DNA from: Brevibacterium paucivorans
Lineage (GTDB): Bacteria; Actinomycetota; Actinomycetes; Actinomycetales; Brevibacteriaceae
NCBI RefSeq assembly: GCF_016907735.1
Contig: NZ_JAFBCP010000001.1
Location: forward strand, 1,426,001-1,490,000
Direction of reading: 5' to 3'
DNA length: 64,000 nucleotides
Part shown: positions 31,658-40,623 of the stretch, in pieces
Position numbering within the stretch: the stretch's first letter is position 1
Layout: the number at the start of each line of letters is the position of its first letter
Program-made: the position numbers and the translations under genes
The notes under the pieces: generated by a model
Database searches by the model: none
The model's input: only the letters and a program-made list of their open reading frames with translations
What the model was told of the DNA's origin: nothing

Positions 31658-32860
31658 GTGCATTCACCTGACCTCGTCCTCGCCATCGTGGGCGTTTTTA
31701 TGGGCTTCGGAGGGTGGAGACGAGGTCTGGTTGTTTCGCTGTGTTCCCTTGCCGGGTTCGTTGCCGGGTTTGTGCTGGGCCGGGTTCTGGCAGGTCCAGT
31801 TATCGGTTGGGTGAATGAAAGTTCCAACGCCGAGGTCATTCCCTCCTGGGTTGTTCCGCTGGCCCCGCTGATTGTGGGTTTTGTGGTTGCCGGTGTTGGT
31901 AGCGGGCTGGGGACGTGGCTACGGCGTGCTTTGCACAAGACTCCTGGGAAATGGGTAGATGCAGGGTTGGGCGCGTTTGTTGGTGTCGTCGCGTTTTTGC
32001 TGTGCGTGTGGTTAGCCGCCACATGGATTAGGACGACACCTTTTGTGCAGTTGAACCGCGCTGTGGCCGAATCACGCATTGTTGCGATCGCTGACTGGAT
32101 TATGCCGGCTGATCCGAGCGTGGTTGTTGGCACGCTGGATAAGGCTCTTGTGGACTATGGGTTCCCCACGGTTTTCAAGGGGCAACCGGAGCGTATCCGC
32201 GGGATCGGTGAGCCCAACCCTGAAATGGTTGATGTGGGTAAGTCGGTTAGTGCATCAGTTGTCAAAGTGAGAACTGAAGAGACAGCGTGTGACAACCTGC
32301 AGTCCGGAACTGGTTGGGTGTTCGCGCCGGAACACATTGCGACGAATGCTCACGTGGTTGCGGGTTCGTCTGGGGTCACGGTCCAGGTGAACGGAAAAGG
32401 GAAGGTGTTCGACGCTGAACTGGTGGCATTTGATGCCAAACGTGACGTCGCTGTTCTGCGGGCACCTGGTCTGAGTGCGACACCTTTGCAGACCGGCGCA
32501 GACCTCAGCGCTGGTGCCGACGCTGTTGCTGTTGGTTTCCCCGGCAACGGGGCCTACACGATCTCGCCGGCGCGCACGCGCGAAACGTTGAGGGCCCGCG
32601 GCACAGACATTTACGACGACGAGTCGGTTACCCGTAATGTCTACTCGCTTAGAGCGATCATTCGCCAAGGGAATTCAGGTGGCCCGTTGCTGGATGACAA
32701 GGGGCAAGCCGTGGGAATGGTTTTTGCCACGTCGCTGAACGACGAAGAGACTGGTTACGCGCTGACAATTGGCGAGGTCGAATCTGTTCTGCGTGACGGG
32801 CGCGATGCGGAAAAGCCCGTCCCGTCAGGGAAATGCCCCTTGGTGAAGGGGAAAGGTTGA
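31658..32860 (+). CDS. MarP-family membrane serine protease
   Basis: A 400-residue protein with a CvpA-like N-terminal domain of four TMs (about 5-125) and a periplasmic-type trypsin-like domain. The triad is visible: His in ATNAHVVAGSSG (about 232), Asp in KRDVAVLRAPG (about 264) and Ser in RQGNSGGPLLD (about 343). MarP in Mycobacterium is needed for acid and oxidative stress tolerance and processes a peptidoglycan hydrolase. The mature domain also has Cys in ETACDNL and GKCPL that could form the known regulatory disulfide. GTG start 2 bp after prsW. Confidence 0.93.
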   Translation: MHSPDLVLAIVGVFMGFGGWRRGLVVSLCSLAGFVAGFVLGRVLAGPVIGWVNESSNAEVIPSWVVPLAPLIVGFVVAGVGSGLGTWLRRALHKTPGKWVDAGLGAFVGVVAFLLCVWLAATWIRTTPFVQLNRAVAESRIVAIADWIMPADPSVVVGTLDKALVDYGFPTVFKGQPERIRGIGEPNPEMVDVGKSVSASVVKVRTEETACDNLQSGTGWVFAPEHIATNAHVVAGSSGVTVQVNGKGKVFDAELVAFDAKRDVAVLRAPGLSATPLQTGADLSAGADAVAVGFPGNGAYTISPARTRETLRARGTDIYDDESVTRNVYSLRAIIRQGNSGGPLLDDKGQAVGMVFATSLNDEETGYALTIGEVESVLRDGRDAEKPVPSGKCPLVKGKG

Positions 32861-32895
32861 TGTTGGGGCGTGGGCCCTGGTCCCGGCCCGGCGGG

Positions 32896-33801
32896 TTACT
32901 TGCTCAGGTTGATGCCCGCAACGATTGCTCGGTGATCTGACGTCCCGCGCGGCAAAACCGTGTCCGACACTGGGTCCATGCCACGGACCATGATGTGGTC
33001 AAGGCGCGCCACCGGGAACGTGGCCGGCCACGTAAATCCGAAACCTCCACCGGTTGCGCGCCGAGTATCGGTGAGCGAATCGTTGAGGTCAGCAAAGTAG
33101 CGGTCAGTGCTGGTTGAGTTGAAATCGCCAGCAACAATAACCCTTTGGGCCGGGTCCTCCGACACTTTTTGCGCCACCGTCTGGAGGGCAGCGTTACGTA
33201 ACGACTCCCGACCTGGGCGCACCGACGGCATGTGAACCGAATACACGCGCACGCTCCCGTGGTCCGTTTCAACCGTGGCGGCGAACGCGCGTGGCCAGGA
33301 CAAGCCCAAATCGATTTCTTCGGTGTCCTTGATGGGCCACTTGGACCACAGGCCCACGGTGTCACTCACTTTGTTGTGCTTGAAGTTCTTGTCCATCTGT
33401 TCTCGAATGATCTTGCCGGAAAGCGACTCGATCTCCTGGAGCGTCACGATGTCGGGTTTGCGTTCAATAATGCGTAGCGCTGTCGCTGACGGCTCTGGCA
33501 AGCGCGCGCCCACGTTTTGGGTAGCAACAACAATGTCTGTGTGTTCGGGCTCGCTGGAAGGCTTAAGGTACGCGCCAAACACCTGCCCCCACACAAGCGC
33601 TGGAACCACCACACCAATGATCGACCACACAGAGAACCTGATAAGCCCCACGATCAGAAGTATGACGATCAAAGCTCCCGTCCACGGGAGCACGCTTTCC
33701 ACCACCAAAGCGAGCCCACGGGTGGTGGGAATTAGATGGTGGAGCAAAAGCAGGGCCGTGAGCCCCGCCCCGATGAGAAAAACAACAGTCCCTTTGCGCA
33801 T
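32896..33801 (-). CDS. Membrane-anchored endonuclease/exonuclease/phosphatase family protein
   Basis: A 301-residue protein with three N-terminal hydrophobic segments (residues about 5-25, 35-55 and 60-78) and a C-terminal EEP-fold domain. Metal-site motifs in order are TQNVGARLPEP (about 90), TLQEIES (about 118), the VYSVHMPS strand (about 203), GDFNST (about 245) and SDHRAIVAG (about 289). The fold covers DNases, sphingomyelinases and phosphodiesterases, so the substrate is open; the membrane anchor suggests action at or outside the membrane. It converges on marP with 35 bp between stops. Confidence 0.87.
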   Translation of the reverse strand: MRKGTVVFLIGAGLTALLLLHHLIPTTRGLALVVESVLPWTGALIVILLIVGLIRFSVWSIIGVVVPALVWGQVFGAYLKPSSEPEHTDIVVATQNVGARLPEPSATALRIIERKPDIVTLQEIESLSGKIIREQMDKNFKHNKVSDTVGLWSKWPIKDTEEIDLGLSWPRAFAATVETDHGSVRVYSVHMPSVRPGRESLRNAALQTVAQKVSEDPAQRVIVAGDFNSTSTDRYFADLNDSLTDTRRATGGGFGFTWPATFPVARLDHIMVRGMDPVSDTVLPRGTSDHRAIVAGINLSK

Positions 33802-33913
33802 TGCCCTTCAACTCTACGGCCACACTCTGACCGCGGTTATAAGAACTTTTGCAGGGTTTATAAAGGTTGGCCGGCGCAACAACAGGCGCTCGGCACTCGC
33901 ACCTCGCTGACGA

Positions 33914-34711
33914 TTACTTCACTGCTGTTGCGAGCCACACGGAAACATCCGGGTGCTCGTCGAATCGGTAACCCACACCTCGGAGGGTCCGCACCACGCC
34001 GGAGTAAGGGCCCAGACGGTTCCGCAGGCGGCGGATGTGTACGTCAACAGTGCGTTCGTCGGTGTCCTGGCCGGCCCACACCTGTTCGATGAGTTCCTCG
34101 CGTGACAGCGACTCACCTGGGTGGCTCACCAAGGTTGCCAACAGGTCGAACTCTTTAGCCGTGATCTTCTGCGGCTCGCCGTCCACGTAGATCTCGCGGC
34201 GGGGAATGTCGACTCGCAGGCCCAAGTCCTCGCGCGTGGCTGGGGGCTGGATGCGGGAGGGGATACGCGTACGAAGGGGCCCATGCCGACCGGCCGTTCC
34301 GCCAGTCGCCGCTGGGGACCCACTCAAGGCGGCGCGCACCGCTTCCAGGTCACGACCTCGGCCTTCAGGGGCCAACGCAATGACCGCCGAGGTCTCAGCC
34401 TGGGATGCGAGCTCCTTTGCGTAGTCCTGGAGGGCCTGAGCGATCTGGGTGAGGTTGGTTCCGTCCTGTGCGGCCTTTTCTTCGTCCAGGCCGATGTAAA
34501 TGGCGATGCCTCGGGCAGCGTGAGGGGTTTGAGTGACGCCAGCAGGGCCGAACGTGCGGGGTGCCTGTTCGGCGTCGACCGGTGCAAGGCGTGACCCCTG
34601 GCGACGCATCGCAACGGCGCTTCGAGGGTGCGCTGCGCTTGCTGATGAGGGACGACGCTGGGGGAGCGGTCCGCTGTTCCGTTGCTGTGTCATATCGTCA
34701 TTGTTCTTCAT
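33914..34711 (-). CDS. Orphan winged-helix (OmpR/PhoB-type) transcriptional regulator
   Basis: A 265-residue protein. The C-terminal 100 residues are a Trans_reg_C domain (RREIYVDGEPQKITAKEFDLLATLVSHPGESLSREELIEQVW, then ERTVDVHIRRLRNRLG, then TLRGVGYRFDE; about 165-255). No response-regulator receiver domain precedes it. Instead there is a Pro/Gln/Arg-rich disordered stretch (1-65) and a small alpha/beta region (about 66-120, GIAIYIGLDEEKAAQDG). So it is not phosphorylated in the classical way. Residues 251-265 extend beyond the usual end. The start is uncertain: ATG at 34711 or seven codons later. Confidence 0.85.
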   Translation of the reverse strand: MKNNDDMTQQRNSGPLPQRRPSSASAAHPRSAVAMRRQGSRLAPVDAEQAPRTFGPAGVTQTPHAARGIAIYIGLDEEKAAQDGTNLTQIAQALQDYAKELASQAETSAVIALAPEGRGRDLEAVRAALSGSPAATGGTAGRHGPLRTRIPSRIQPPATREDLGLRVDIPRREIYVDGEPQKITAKEFDLLATLVSHPGESLSREELIEQVWAGQDTDERTVDVHIRRLRNRLGPYSGVVRTLRGVGYRFDEHPDVSVWLATAVK

Positions 34712-34841
34712 ACGAGGATCCGAGGCTCATTCACCATGTCATAAATGATGACTTTATGAAGAATTGTGACACTATGTGACATCCCGAGGTGGTGCCGGGT
34801 AGGTCTGGTGCGCGCCCTGAGCGTGTTGGCTGCGGGTGTGG

Positions 34842-35477
34842 TTACACGACGCCGTACAAGCGGTCACCGGCGTCGCCCAGCCCTGGAACGATGTATGCGT
34901 CGTCGTTCAGGCCCTCGTCATATGCGGCGGTGTGAATTGAGATGTTTGCGCGTCCTTCAAAGCGGTCGCTGACAGCCTTCACGCCCTCAGGTGCCGATAC
35001 CAGGCACACTGCTGTCACCTCGGACACCCCGCGTTCCAACAAGTACTCAATAGCCATGATGAGCGTGTTTCCAGTGGCCAGCATGGGGTCGACAACGTAC
35101 ACCTGGCGGTTCTTCAGGTCGCTGGGCAGTCGTTCCGCGTACGTAGTCACTTCGAGGGTTTCGTCGTTGCGCACCATGCCAAGGAACCCCACTTCTGCAG
35201 TGGGGATCATGCGCATCATGCCGTCGAGCATCCCCAGCCCAGCGCGCAGAATTGGCACGACCAGTGGGCGTGGGGTGGCCAGCTCGACACCCACAGTTTC
35301 TTGAACGGGTGTGCGAATGTGCTTGTCCGTCACGCGAATGTTGCGGGTCGCTTCGTATGCGAGGAGCGTGACGAGTTCGTCGGTGAGCTGACGAAAACGC
35401 GCGGAATCGGTTCGTTCGTCGCGCAGAACAGTGAGCTTGTGGGCAATCAGGGGGTGGTCGGCAACATGAAGTTCCAT
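34842..35477 (-). CDS. upp: Uracil phosphoribosyltransferase
   Basis: A 211-residue cytosolic salvage enzyme (uracil + PRPP to UMP + PPi). The full length fits Upp. Motifs are [17 protein letters not shown] at the N-terminus, [12 protein letters not shown] (about 75), the PRPP loop [10 protein letters not shown] (about 130) and the uracil-binding C-terminal [15 protein letters not shown]. It diverges from the tadA pair with 85 bp between starts. Confidence 0.98.
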   Translation of the reverse strand: MELHVADHPLIAHKLTVLRDERTDSARFRQLTDELVTLLAYEATRNIRVTDKHIRTPVQETVGVELATPRPLVVPILRAGLGMLDGMMRMIPTAEVGFLGMVRNDETLEVTTYAERLPSDLKNRQVYVVDPMLATGNTLIMAIEYLLERGVSEVTAVCLVSAPEGVKAVSDRFEGRANISIHTAAYDEGLNDDAYIVPGLGDAGDRLYGVV

Positions 35478-35562
35478 GTCAAAAATTATGCCTTATATGC
35501 ATTGCGTAATTCGCGTCACTCGCGGGGGTGCGCCAAGCAGAATCATGGGTAACAATTGGGGT

Positions 35563-36102
35563 ATGTCATATTTCACTGCAGCCGTTGCTCAGGCAGGCGA
35601 CGAATACCGCCCCGTAGATATCGACGTTGAAGAATGGTCAGACCTGGACGAACTGGCCGAAACCCTCCGTTCTGTTGCAGGTGAGGACTGCGAAGTTGTC
35701 GCGATTGTCGAACGCGAAGACGAATGGTTCGCCATTGTGCGCCTCACCGAAATCGACAACATCAAAGTGTTTATTTCTGACATCGAAGCCGCGCAGGCCA
35801 GCCCATATGCCGATCTCTTCGAGGACTACCTGGACTCACCCCTTGATGAGTATGAGCTTGAAGACGGCGACGACTTTGACGACGACTACGAAGAGCCCAG
35901 TGACGATGACGAAGCTGAGTCCGCCATGTTCCCTGACGAGGACTCCACGTGGGGTGGCGACTCGGACATTTTCGACGACCTCGGGGTCAGTGCTAGCGAC
36001 CTGCTGGACCAGTGCGAAAAGCACTCTGCCGACCCAGCCCGAATCGTCGCCCACGTAGGTGAAATCGTGGGCTTCGACGAAGCCCTTGAGGCGGCCCGCT
36101 AA
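35563..36102 (+). CDS. tRNA adenosine deaminase-associated protein
   Basis: A 179-residue very acidic protein, found directly upstream of tadA in many actinobacteria and named for that position. The N-terminal domain (MSYFTAAVAQAGDEYRPVDIDV, then EREDEWFAIVRLTEIDNIKVFISD) is followed by an Asp/Glu-rich linker (about 100-135) and a short C-terminal helix domain (DLLDQCEKHSADPARIVAHVGEIVGFDEALEAAR). Its biochemical role is unknown. The ATG at 35563 was chosen because conservation normally begins at MSYF; earlier in-frame Met codons lie in unconserved sequence. Confidence 0.87.
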   Translation: MSYFTAAVAQAGDEYRPVDIDVEEWSDLDELAETLRSVAGEDCEVVAIVEREDEWFAIVRLTEIDNIKVFISDIEAAQASPYADLFEDYLDSPLDEYELEDGDDFDDDYEEPSDDDEAESAMFPDEDSTWGGDSDIFDDLGVSASDLLDQCEKHSADPARIVAHVGEIVGFDEALEAAR

Positions 36103-36109
36103 GACCCTG

Positions 36110-36577
36110 GTGAGCCCCCTGCAGAGTCGGTCTGACCACCGCACGTGGATGCAGATCGCGCTAGACGAAGCCCGCGCATGTGCCGCCAGCGGCGATGTTC
36201 CGGTTGGTGCTGTTGTTGTGGTGGACGGTGAAGTTGTGGGGCTGGGGAGGAATCGTCGTGAAGCTGACGGGGACCCCACCGCCCACGCCGAGGTCGTAGC
36301 TCTGCGCGCTGCGGCTGCCCGGTTGGGGAGGTGGCGGTTGGATGGCGCGACCCTGGTGGTCACTCTTGAACCGTGCGCAATGTGTGCGGGCGCAGCGGTA
36401 GGTGCGCGCGTGGACGCGATTGTTTTTGGGGCGTTTGACGAAAAGGCCGGGGCCTGCGGGTCCCAGTGGGATCTGCCGCGCGACCGCGGTTCCTTGCACC
36501 GGCCCCAGGTCTATGCGGGCGTCCTGGCGGATGAAACTGCTCACGTGTTGGAGGAGTTCTTCGCAACCCGCAGGTGA
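36110..36577 (+). CDS. tadA: tRNA-specific adenosine deaminase
   Basis: A 155-residue zinc enzyme that converts A34 to inosine in tRNA-Arg(ACG), whose gene lies at 24786. The zinc/catalytic motifs are HAEV (about residue 55, His ligand and proton-shuttle Glu) and PCAMCAGA (about 86, two Cys ligands). The GTG at 36110, 8 bp after the previous stop, gives the usual short N-terminal lead before WMQIALDEA; an ATG at 36149 would remove conserved residues. It is co-directional with its associated gene and is followed by tRNA-Ser(CGA). Confidence 0.95.
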   Translation: MSPLQSRSDHRTWMQIALDEARACAASGDVPVGAVVVVDGEVVGLGRNRREADGDPTAHAEVVALRAAAARLGRWRLDGATLVVTLEPCAMCAGAAVGARVDAIVFGAFDEKAGACGSQWDLPRDRGSLHRPQVYAGVLADETAHVLEEFFATRR

Positions 36578-36620
36578 GCGGGTTTGACTTGAATGCAGCG
36601 CTCACAATAAAGTATTCCGC

Positions 36621-36708
36621 GGTAGCGTGTCCGAGCGGCCGAAGGTGCAACACTCGAAATGTTGTGTAGGGCAACCCCCTACCGTGGGTTCAAATCCCAC
36701 CGCTACCG
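36621..36708 (+). tRNA. tRNA-Ser(CGA)
   Basis: An 88-nt class II tRNA with acceptor GGTAGCG/CGCTACC, anticodon stem CAACA/TGTTG, anticodon CGA at 36655-36657 and T-loop TTCAAAT. CCA is not encoded. It is the fourth serine isoacceptor in the window. Confidence 0.96.
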
Positions 36709-36715
36709 CGTTAGA

Positions 36716-36753
36716 AAATCGCGCGACACAGATTGTTCTGTGTCGCGCGATTT
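36716..36753 (+). terminator. Intrinsic terminator of tRNA-Ser(CGA)
   Basis: A perfect 16-bp stem (36716-36731 with 36738-36753), loop ATTGTT. It also faces the end of the converging acyl-CoA synthetase gene. Confidence 0.85.
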
Positions 36754-36765
36754 CGTGTTTCGCCC

Positions 36766-38307
36766 TCAGTCTTCGCGCTTGCGCAACTCCCCGCGGCGCA
36801 GTTTGCCGCTTGGCGTCTTAGGCAGCGCATCCACAAAGTGAACTTTGCGTGGGTACGCGTGGGCGGAGTACCCTTCCTTGACCAAGCGCTTGAGCTCTTC
36901 AGCCAGCTCCGGGGTAGCCTCAACGCCGTCACGCAACACCACATACGCTTCTGCGAGTTCACCTCGGACGCCATCCCGGTCCGGTTTACCCACAACCCCA
37001 ACATCAACCACGTCAGGGTGCGTGATCAGCACGGACTCCACGTCGAATGGCCCAATGCGGTAACCGGCCATGAGGATCACGTCGTCGTCGCGGCCTTCGA
37101 AAAAGAAGCTGCCGTCGTCGTCCTTGTACCCGGCGTCACCGGTGAGGTACCACGTGCCGTTTTCGCTGAAACGCTCAGCCGATTTCTGCGGGTCGTCCTG
37201 GTAACCCGTGAACCACAGGAGCGGGCTGTTAGGAACGTTGATGACGATTTGGCCGTTCAGAATGTCAGCCTGGTACCCCGCAATCGGTTTACCCATGGAT
37301 CCAGGCTTGAGTTCTTTACGTACCTCGTCGTTCCACTGGTTGCAGATCACCATGCCCAGTTCGGTCTGGCCGTACTGGTCATAGACTTCGGTGCCCAGCT
37401 GTTCTTTAGCCCAGTCGATTACATCAACCGTGAGCGGTTCACCCGCGGAAGATGCCCGGCGCAATGTGAACCCGGTTTCCAGCCCGGACTTAGAAAGCGT
37501 GCGGTACACGGTGGGCGCGGACGCGTAGTTGGTCACGCCCTGGTCGCGCATGAGTTGCAGAGTTGACTCCGCAGAGAACTTCTCCTGCTGCATGAGGTTG
37601 GGCAGGCCAATGACCAGTGGCCCCAGCACTCCGTAGTACAAGCCGTAGGCCCAGCCTGGGTCGGCTGCGTTCCAGAACACGTCTTCGGGGCGAACGTCCA
37701 GGGAGTAGTGCATGTAGCAGTGGAAGCTGGCCAGTGCGCGTACCGGGACTGCAACCCCTTTGGGGTTGCCGGTGGTGCCCGAGGTGAACAGCTGTACCAG
37801 CGTTCCGTCGCCTCCCAGCGCAACCGAGTCCTCGTATGGTTCCGGTTCGGTTTGCATGCGGTCGTAGTCCTCACCTGTGGTGATGACGTTGAGCCAGTCG
37901 AGAGGCTTCACCTTGTCTTCTTGCGACGGTTCGGTGATGACGAGTTTGCTGTTAGCACCCTCCATGCGCACCTTGATCGCGCCGGTGGCAAACGCTGTGA
38001 ACAGCGGAACGTACACGGCTCCAAGCCGTGCCAGCGCTAGCAGCGTGATGGGCATTTCGGGGCACTTGGTGAGCAGGACACCCACGCGCTCGCCCTTCTC
38101 AACACCCTTGTCCTTGAGCGCCGTGGCAAGTCGCTTGGACCTGTCCGACAGTTCACCATAGGTCAGCTTCGATACCGTTCCGTCGTGAGCGATGAACGTG
38201 AAAGCCGTGGCCTGTGGATCGTGACGGTCGCACAGAAGATACGAAGCATTTGCGTCTTCTGCAGCGTAGGTTTCGAGCCATTCTTGAACGAGCTGATCCG
38301 ATTTCAC
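36766..38307 (-). CDS. AMP-forming acyl-CoA synthetase (acetyl-CoA synthetase-like)
   Basis: A 513-residue adenylating enzyme: acid + ATP + CoA to acyl-CoA. Motifs in order are the P-loop FTSGTTGNPKG (about residue 170), YDQYGQTELG (about 325), YLTGDAGYKDDDG (about 410), the hinge GRDDDVILMAGYRIGP (about 425) and the C-terminal catalytic Lys in TPSGKLRR (about 500). The GTG at 38307 was chosen over an ATG 14 codons upstream because AGGAGG lies 5 bp before it. The substrate is probably a short or medium carboxylate; sequence alone does not settle which. Confidence 0.92.
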   Translation of the reverse strand: MKSDQLVQEWLETYAAEDANASYLLCDRHDPQATAFTFIAHDGTVSKLTYGELSDRSKRLATALKDKGVEKGERVGVLLTKCPEMPITLLALARLGAVYVPLFTAFATGAIKVRMEGANSKLVITEPSQEDKVKPLDWLNVITTGEDYDRMQTEPEPYEDSVALGGDGTLVQLFTSGTTGNPKGVAVPVRALASFHCYMHYSLDVRPEDVFWNAADPGWAYGLYYGVLGPLVIGLPNLMQQEKFSAESTLQLMRDQGVTNYASAPTVYRTLSKSGLETGFTLRRASSAGEPLTVDVIDWAKEQLGTEVYDQYGQTELGMVICNQWNDEVRKELKPGSMGKPIAGYQADILNGQIVINVPNSPLLWFTGYQDDPQKSAERFSENGTWYLTGDAGYKDDDGSFFFEGRDDDVILMAGYRIGPFDVESVLITHPDVVDVGVVGKPDRDGVRGELAEAYVVLRDGVEATPELAEELKRLVKEGYSAHAYPRKVHFVDALPKTPSGKLRRGELRKRED

Positions 38308-38422
38308 TCGTGCCTCCTGGGTGTTGGGTTTCCTTGTTGTGTTCACCATAGCGCTGGGGATTTTTCGACTTGCGCGCAGGGTAACCTAAGCCACATTTTT
38401 GGCCCCCACAATCAGCACGCCC

Positions 38423-39442
38423 TCACGCGCACACGTCGCCAAGATACCCGCGAACAAACTGCATGATGTGCTTAAACGCCTGGTCACGCACGGCTTTTTC
38501 AGACAGGTACACGTCGTGCATAGCGCCTGGAACACGGTCCACAACAACGGTGTCGGCAAGGTCAAGAGCCCGTTTGGCCAGGATGTCCACGTCGAGCACA
38601 ACATCGGCGTGCGCCATTTGTGGCGCGTAGTTCACGGAACGCAAGGAGGCTCGTGACATCTGCACCAGCACGGGCACGTCCAGCCCAAGCCCTCGTTCCA
38701 CCCGCTTGTGCCCATCAAACACCGCCCGGAGGAACTGCGGATACACGGGGAACGACTCGGGTGGTTTGAGTCGAAGATCGAACGGCGTATCCCCGTGGGC
38801 TTGCGCAACCGCCAACACGTAGTAGTTAGGTAGGGCAATACGAAGCGGGCTCACCGGATTCCTCGCCGCCATGAGTGGCCCTAAAAGTTTTCGCACACTG
38901 GCGGAGTATTGAAACTCCAACCACGGCGAGTTCAGCACCAGGCCCGCGACTCGCCCAGGGTTGTCCGCGGCCCACAGCGCGGCCGTGAGCCCGCCCGTCG
39001 AGTGTGCGCTCATTACCACCCGGCAGTGGGGGTGAAGCTCCGCGATCACGTTCAGGCAGGCGGAAATTTCTTCGTCATACGCCCCGAGGTCGTCGATGAG
39101 TCCCGGGGTTCGTTCGGGGTCGGAAAGGTCCAGGTTTCTGCCGTAGTTGCGCAGGTCCACGGCGTAGAAATGGGCGCCCATGTGGGCCCAAAATCGTGCC
39201 AAGTCGCGGTGGTAGAAGTAGTCTGACCACCCGTGAATGTAAAGAACGGCAGTGTTGTGTAGCTCCACGGGAGGGGCGCCGGCCAGGTGGGGGACACCTC
39301 GGGAGGGGTTTCTATCAACCTGGGGCAGGTACCTCACCAGGGTTGCCCGGTCCCCGCTGGGCAGGTTGAGGGGCAGGGATTCGAACCCCGGGCCAAGAAT
39401 GTCCGGAAGCCACTGCGACTGCGTAGGTGGGTTGGGGCTCAT
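38423..39442 (-). CDS. Alpha/beta hydrolase (serine aminopeptidase S33/lysophospholipase-like)
   Basis: A 339-residue soluble hydrolase. YIHGWSDYFYHRDLARFW (about residue 70) is the oxyanion region, the nucleophile elbow is SAHSTGG (about 147), and an Asp and His follow near VVLDVDILAKRA and GAMHDVYLS. The fold resembles monoacylglycerol lipase and S33 family members. The ATG at 39442 is used because upstream sequence is unconserved and includes the promoter of the divergent aminotransferase gene 78 bp away. The substrate is unknown. Confidence 0.87.
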   Translation of the reverse strand: MSPNPPTQSQWLPDILGPGFESLPLNLPSGDRATLVRYLPQVDRNPSRGVPHLAGAPPVELHNTAVLYIHGWSDYFYHRDLARFWAHMGAHFYAVDLRNYGRNLDLSDPERTPGLIDDLGAYDEEISACLNVIAELHPHCRVVMSAHSTGGLTAALWAADNPGRVAGLVLNSPWLEFQYSASVRKLLGPLMAARNPVSPLRIALPNYYVLAVAQAHGDTPFDLRLKPPESFPVYPQFLRAVFDGHKRVERGLGLDVPVLVQMSRASLRSVNYAPQMAHADVVLDVDILAKRALDLADTVVVDRVPGAMHDVYLSEKAVRDQAFKHIMQFVRGYLGDVCA

Positions 39443-39519
39443 GCCCCTATTGTGCCAGGTGAGACAACTGCGCAACAGGGTTCTGGGAACGTACTTGCCA
39501 CGGTGTTTACTATGGTCGT

Positions 39520-40623
39520 ATGGAGTTTCGAGTACGGTCAGCAGTCGCTGACACCCCCGCGTATGTGCCCGGCAAGCCTGCTGCTCCCGTGGCTGGACAG
39601 AAGGCGTACAAACTGTCATCCAATGAACACTTCATGAGCCCGCTTCCCGCTGTTGTCGAAGCGGCCACGAAGTCCTTGGAGACCATGAACCTCTATGGCG
39701 ACCCAGGTGTTTTCGACCTCACTGAAGAGATGGCGCAGCACCTGAGCGTTGAGACGAACCAGCTGGTCTTTGGGGCCGGTGCCTCTGAGATCCTGGCTGC
39801 GTTGGTACACATCACTGCAGAACCCGGTACCGAGGTGGTTTTCCCCTGGCCGTCGTTCGAAATGTATGTGCCGCTGACGTTGCTCGAAGGGGCCACCCCG
39901 GTCAAAGTGCCGTTGCGCGATGACTTGGGGCACGACCTCGGCGCGATGGCAGACGCTATTAACGACCGCACCCGCCTAGTGATCCTGTGCAGCCCCAACA
40001 ACCCCACCGGTGGCCCGGTGGAGCGTGAAGAATTCGAAGAGTTTATGGCGAAGGTGCCCCGCGATGTGCTCGTGGCCCTGGACCAGGCGTATTTCGAGTA
40101 CATGGTCGAAGGTGGTTTCGACGGAATGGACGCGCTGCCGTCGCACCCCAACCTGGTGGTCGTGCGCACGTTCTCGAAGGCCCACGGCATGGCGGGTCTG
40201 CGCGTGGGATGGGCAGTCGCCCACCCCGATGTCATCAGTGCCATGCGCACCGCAATTCTGCCGTTTAGTGTGTCGCGAGTCGCGCAGGCCGCTGCTTCTG
40301 CGTCCTTGCGTTTGGCCTCGGATGTGGATGTGCGGGCAAAGGAAGTTGCCCGGATTCGTGACGACATGCAGGCGCGGTTGCGGGAAATCGGTGTCCCGGT
40401 GGCTGAGTCCCAAGGCGGGTTCCTGTGGCTCCCTCTTGAAGACAAAGCAGAAGAGTTTGAACTCGCATGTCGCGAGGTGGGTGTGGCTGTTCGCCAACTC
40501 ACCGGGGGAGTACGTGTGAGCATCGGTGAAGAAGAAGCGATGGACCGTGTCGCCCATGTAGCCGGCGAAATGGTTGCCCGCGGACACGCAAACGGGGAGA
40601 CGACCTCGGGCCAGGACTCATGA
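39520..40623 (+). CDS. Histidinol-phosphate/aromatic aminotransferase
   Basis: A 367-residue fold-type I PLP enzyme of the HisC/Pat group. LSSNEHFMSPLPAVVEAA is the N-terminal signature, LCSPNNPTGG (about 158) and DQAYFEYM (about 190) contact PLP, and the Schiff-base Lys is in TFSKAHGMAGLRVGW (about 220). The final RVSIG lies at about 330. It may be the aromatic-amino-acid transaminase Pat rather than histidine HisC, because no other his gene is near. ATGA overlap with the downstream FAD oxidase indicates co-translation. Confidence 0.87.
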   Translation: MEFRVRSAVADTPAYVPGKPAAPVAGQKAYKLSSNEHFMSPLPAVVEAATKSLETMNLYGDPGVFDLTEEMAQHLSVETNQLVFGAGASEILAALVHITAEPGTEVVFPWPSFEMYVPLTLLEGATPVKVPLRDDLGHDLGAMADAINDRTRLVILCSPNNPTGGPVEREEFEEFMAKVPRDVLVALDQAYFEYMVEGGFDGMDALPSHPNLVVVRTFSKAHGMAGLRVGWAVAHPDVISAMRTAILPFSVSRVAQAAASASLRLASDVDVRAKEVARIRDDMQARLREIGVPVAESQGGFLWLPLEDKAEEFELACREVGVAVRQLTGGVRVSIGEEEAMDRVAHVAGEMVARGHANGETTSGQDS

